Assembly: GCA_032250895.1 (NCBI GenBank)
Contig: JAVVEZ010000073.1
Location: forward strand, 1-18,031
From: JAVVEZ01 sp032250895
Lineage (GTDB): Bacteria > Pseudomonadota > Gammaproteobacteria > Pseudomonadales > Pseudohongiellaceae
Direction of reading: 5' to 3'
DNA: 18,031 nucleotides
Made by a program: the position numbers and the translations under genes. This document shows positions 15,900 to 18,031 of this stretch, piece after piece (the stretch's first letter is position 1; each line of letters begins with the position of its first letter). Below the pieces are notes generated by a model, which saw only the letters and a program-made list of their open reading frames with translations, was not told the DNA's origin and searched no databases.

Positions 15900-15983
15900 G
15901 GCGACATTCCTCGACCGGGAGAACGCATCAAAGAAAGGCAGGATACCGTGAATTGCCCTGCCCATACAATAAAGGGAGACCCC
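15900..15983. promoter_or_regulatory. Divergent promoter region of luxR-type and serine hydrolase genes
   Basis: The 84 bases between the two divergent starts must hold both promoters, or at least that of the serine hydrolase. An inverted repeat GGCAGG/CCTGCC (15937-15942 with 15957-15962, 14-base spacer) is centred in it and is a candidate operator for the LuxR-type protein. Confidence 0.4.
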
Positions 15984-17207
15984 ATGAAACTGTTGAAACA
16001 TCTGGTTTATACGGCCTTGTTCGCCTTGTTGGCGCCCAGCCTCGCTGCCCAGCAGGTGCTGCCACCGCCGCTACAGGACCAGCCCTCCGATGTACCCGTG
16101 GCCGTACAGATCCTGCGTTGGCATATGCTGGACAACGATGTCAGCACCCTGGCTTTCCGGGAAATGGACAAGCTTTTCACGACCAGAAAAGTGTCCCGTA
16201 GTGGACCTGTCTGGCAACTGCCACACGACGATCACGCCCTGGATTTCTCCTATGCCTGGCAGGGTAAAACCTACCGGGCGGAGGAATTTCTGGAACGCAC
16301 CTATACCAACGCCCTGTTGGTGATGAAGGATGGGCGCGTTATCAGTGAAATCTATCGCAACAACTCAAGGCCCGATTCACGCTTCATCGGCTGGTCGATG
16401 ACAAAATCCGTCACCTCGATACTGATCGGTTGCGCCCTGGAAGATGGCCATCTTGATGCCCTGGATACCCCTGTCTCGGATTACATTCCGGAGCTGACCG
16501 GAGGCGGCTACGAAGGGGTATCCATCCGCCATGTCATGCAGATGCGTTCAGGCGTGGATTACGAAGAACGCTACGATTTCGAAAACCCCGGTATCGCCGC
16601 CAGCAACCATATCTCTTCCCTGGTGAAAAACAACACCCGTTTTGCCGACGTGGCGCGCACCCTGCCCCGCATACACGAACCGGGAACATTCTTTCAGTAC
16701 AAGACCCTCGACACGGCATTGCTGGGCTGGCTGCTGGAACGGTCCACCGGCATGAGTGTGGCCGCCTACACCGAACGATGTCTGTGGGAACCCCTGGGCG
16801 CCGAGGCGGACGGTTACTACATCATGGACGGTCCGCCGGGCGTCGGCAGGGAATTCAGCGGTGCCGGGTTCAATGCCACCTTGCGGGACTACGCCCGGTT
16901 CGGGCAGATGGTATTGAACGAAGGGCTTGCTGATGGCCGGCGTATCGTCTCCGCCGGCTGGATACTGCAATCCACCCGGCCCAGTGGCGAGGAAGACAAG
17001 CGGCGGGGTGGCTACGGTTTGCAGTGGTGGACCATGGCCGACAATGAGGCATTTTCCGCCATCGGTCTACAGGGGCAATATATTTATATCGATCCGGATA
17101 CAAATACCGTCGTCGTCAAACTTAGTTATTTCCCACCCGGCGACAACTCAACTCAAGATGGAGAAACTCAGGCTTTTATGGCGGCGGCGTCAAACTGGCA
17201 ACCATGA
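15984..17207 (+). CDS. Exported serine hydrolase, beta-lactamase/6-aminohexanoate-dimer hydrolase type
   Basis: This 407-residue protein has AGGGAG shortly before the ATG at 15984. The signal peptide MKLLKHLVYTALFALLAPSL ends at AAQ. The beta-lactamase class C fold is shown by the nucleophile motif Ser138-Met-Thr-Lys141 (GWSMTKSVTSILIG), Tyr239 in FFQYKTLDTALLGWL in place of the Y-x-N motif, and the final GLQGQYIYIDPD instead of a KTG triad. These variants and the QYKTLDTALLGW context are like the 6-aminohexanoate-dimer hydrolases (NylB type) and EstB esterases rather than true beta-lactamases. It would cleave amide or ester bonds in the periplasm. It is divergent from the LuxR-type regulator and probably part of the same catabolic locus; amine products would be substrates of the copper amine oxidase. 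Confidence 0.85.
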   Translation: MKLLKHLVYTALFALLAPSLAAQQVLPPPLQDQPSDVPVAVQILRWHMLDNDVSTLAFREMDKLFTTRKVSRSGPVWQLPHDDHALDFSYAWQGKTYRAEEFLERTYTNALLVMKDGRVISEIYRNNSRPDSRFIGWSMTKSVTSILIGCALEDGHLDALDTPVSDYIPELTGGGYEGVSIRHVMQMRSGVDYEERYDFENPGIAASNHISSLVKNNTRFADVARTLPRIHEPGTFFQYKTLDTALLGWLLERSTGMSVAAYTERCLWEPLGAEADGYYIMDGPPGVGREFSGAGFNATLRDYARFGQMVLNEGLADGRRIVSAGWILQSTRPSGEEDKRRGGYGLQWWTMADNEAFSAIGLQGQYIYIDPDTNTVVVKLSYFPPGDNSTQDGETQAFMAAASNWQP

Positions 17208-17252
17208 CGATGTGCGCGTAGGAGCCTCTTTGATAACGCCATACAGAATAAC

Positions 17253-17287
17253 TTGCTCTCATGGGCTTTTCAGCTAAAATAGCTATT
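17253..17287 (+). promoter_or_regulatory. Promoter and palindromic operator of the Phd-PIN operon
   Basis: TTGCTC (17253-17258) and TAAAAT (17275-17280) form a -35/-10 pair with a 16-base spacer. The -10 overlaps the perfect palindrome AATAGCTATT (17278-17287). Phd-type antitoxins bind such short palindromes to autorepress. The sites are by eye; the autoregulation is inferred from the family. Confidence 0.5.
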
Positions 17288-17314
17288 ATGCCCGTATAGC
17301 ACAGGAACAGAGTT

Positions 17315-17566
17315 ATGAAAACAATGACCGCCATAGAAGCCAAAAATCGCTTCGGGCAATTAATCGATGCTGCCCAAAGACAGCCGGTAACTGTGACCAA
17401 ACAGGGCCGCCCCAGTGTGGTCGTGATGTCCATGGAGGACTACCAGCGGCGCAAAAAGTACGCCTGGAAAAACCTCCTGAAAGTAATGCAGGAAACGGGG
17501 AATGATGCCGCACATCAGGGGCTGACACCGGAAAAACTCGAACAACTGCTGGCCGATGAAAGCTGA
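17315..17566 (+). CDS. Phd/YefM-family antitoxin
   Basis: The 83-residue protein (MKTMTAIEAKNRFGQLIDAA, then QPVTVTKQGRPSVVVMSMED) has the complete N-terminal Phd/YefM DNA-binding and dimerisation fold: an EAK-x-x-FGxLIDxA helix and the VTKxGRPxxVxxS/MxxY strand. The C-terminal part (about 50-83) would be the unstructured toxin-binding tail. AGGA lies eight bases upstream of the ATG at 17315. It overlaps the toxin gene by 11 bases. It should repress the operon through the palindrome at 17278-17287. Confidence 0.9.
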   Translation: MKTMTAIEAKNRFGQLIDAAQRQPVTVTKQGRPSVVVMSMEDYQRRKKYAWKNLLKVMQETGNDAAHQGLTPEKLEQLLADES

Positions 17567-17972
17567 GCGTATCGTCGTTGACAGCAATGTGCTTATCAGC
17601 GCCTTGCTACTGCCCGGCAGCAAACCTCACCAGGTGCTTGAACAGCTTGCTGTGAAGAACATGGCTCTTTTGTTTTCTGACAACACCTTCACGGAACTGG
17701 TAACACGGCTGACCAAACCCAAATTCGACCAATATCGAACGCCAGAGCAACTGGAAGCTTTTCTGGATTGGCTGAGCGAACTTGGCGAATGGGTTGTACC
17801 GAACCTGAGTGTAAATGCCTGCCGGGACAGCGATGACAACAAATTTTTATCATTGGCACTAGCGGGTGAAGCGGATTGCCTTATTTCAGGAGACAAGGAT
17901 TTACTGGTGCTACATCCGTTTGAGAACATACCGATACTTTCTCCAGGTGACTTCCTGTCAACCTTCGATTAA
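17556..17972 (+). CDS. PIN-domain toxin
   Basis: The 138-residue protein is a PIN-domain ribonuclease of the COG1569 type (putative toxin-antitoxin toxin, PIN family). The acidic metal-binding residues are visible: Asp9 in VVDSNVLISA, Glu47 in FTELVTRL, Asp91/Asp93-94 in CRDSDDNKFLSLAL and Asp113/Asp115 in ISGDKDLLVL. All are present, so it is likely active. PIN toxins cut specific RNAs, in several cases tRNA or rRNA. The start codon lies in the end of the antitoxin gene, so translation is probably coupled. The family also pairs with Phd-type antitoxins, as here. Confidence 0.9.
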   Translation: MKAERIVVDSNVLISALLLPGSKPHQVLEQLAVKNMALLFSDNTFTELVTRLTKPKFDQYRTPEQLEAFLDWLSELGEWVVPNLSVNACRDSDDNKFLSLALAGEADCLISGDKDLLVLHPFENIPILSPGDFLSTFD

Positions 17973-18031
17973 CGACGACCAAACAGGACAATCCCTGGAC
18001 CGTACTGTTCGAAGCCGGGCGCCTGCTGGTG
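17973..18031. other. Unassigned window edge
   Basis: After the PIN toxin stop, the last 59 bases are open in a + strand frame (peptide TTTKQDNPWTVLFEAGRLLV) and also in a minus-strand frame ending at TAA 17969-17971, which could be the end of a convergent gene. Neither can be decided from the visible bases. Confidence 0.25.

Overview
The window reads as chromosomal DNA of a GC-rich Gram-negative bacterium, most likely a gammaproteobacterium. The support is Sec signal peptides, a lipoprotein, a periplasmic-type copper amine oxidase, good Shine-Dalgarno sites and remnants of families common in that class. No rRNA, tRNA or CRISPR array was seen, and the assignment to a genus is not possible from this sequence alone.

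Positions 1-2030 are accessory and decayed. They hold a minus-strand toxin-antitoxin pair with an intact antitoxin and a ParE/RelE-type toxin cut short at 57 residues. Next come a cluster of three inverted repeats, a chromate-transport locus (chrA with a large internal deletion and frame change, preceded by a possible chrB tail) and a fragment of an IS91-family transposase. A strong + strand terminator closes the region.

Positions 2036-7167 form a tightly packed minus-strand operon of three genes: a lipoprotein with one CxxCH motif, a 173-residue protein of unknown function ending in two cysteines, and a 1085-residue exported TPR-CHAT putative cysteine protease. The last two genes overlap as TGATG. 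Divergent from it (7459-8774, +) are two genes for secreted proteins of unknown function. This 6.7-kb block of cell-envelope proteins is the best candidate for an undescribed system. A degenerate tandem array (8787-8960) with the core CGACTATGG and repeated GGGACACCC ends the block.

Positions 9093-11051 (-) carry a conserved pair: an ACT-domain protein (UPF0237/GcvR-like) followed by a UPF0210/DUF711 protein.

Positions 11220-17207 look like an inducible periplasmic amide/amine catabolic locus. It has a copper amine oxidase and an exported amidohydrolase in one operon, a LuxR-type regulator upstream, and a divergent exported serine hydrolase of the beta-lactamase/6-aminohexanoate-dimer hydrolase type. 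A plausible chain is release of amines by the hydrolases followed by oxidation by the amine oxidase, but the substrate is unknown.

The right end (17315-17972, +) is an apparently intact Phd/PIN-type toxin-antitoxin pair with a short promoter/operator region and an 11-base gene overlap.
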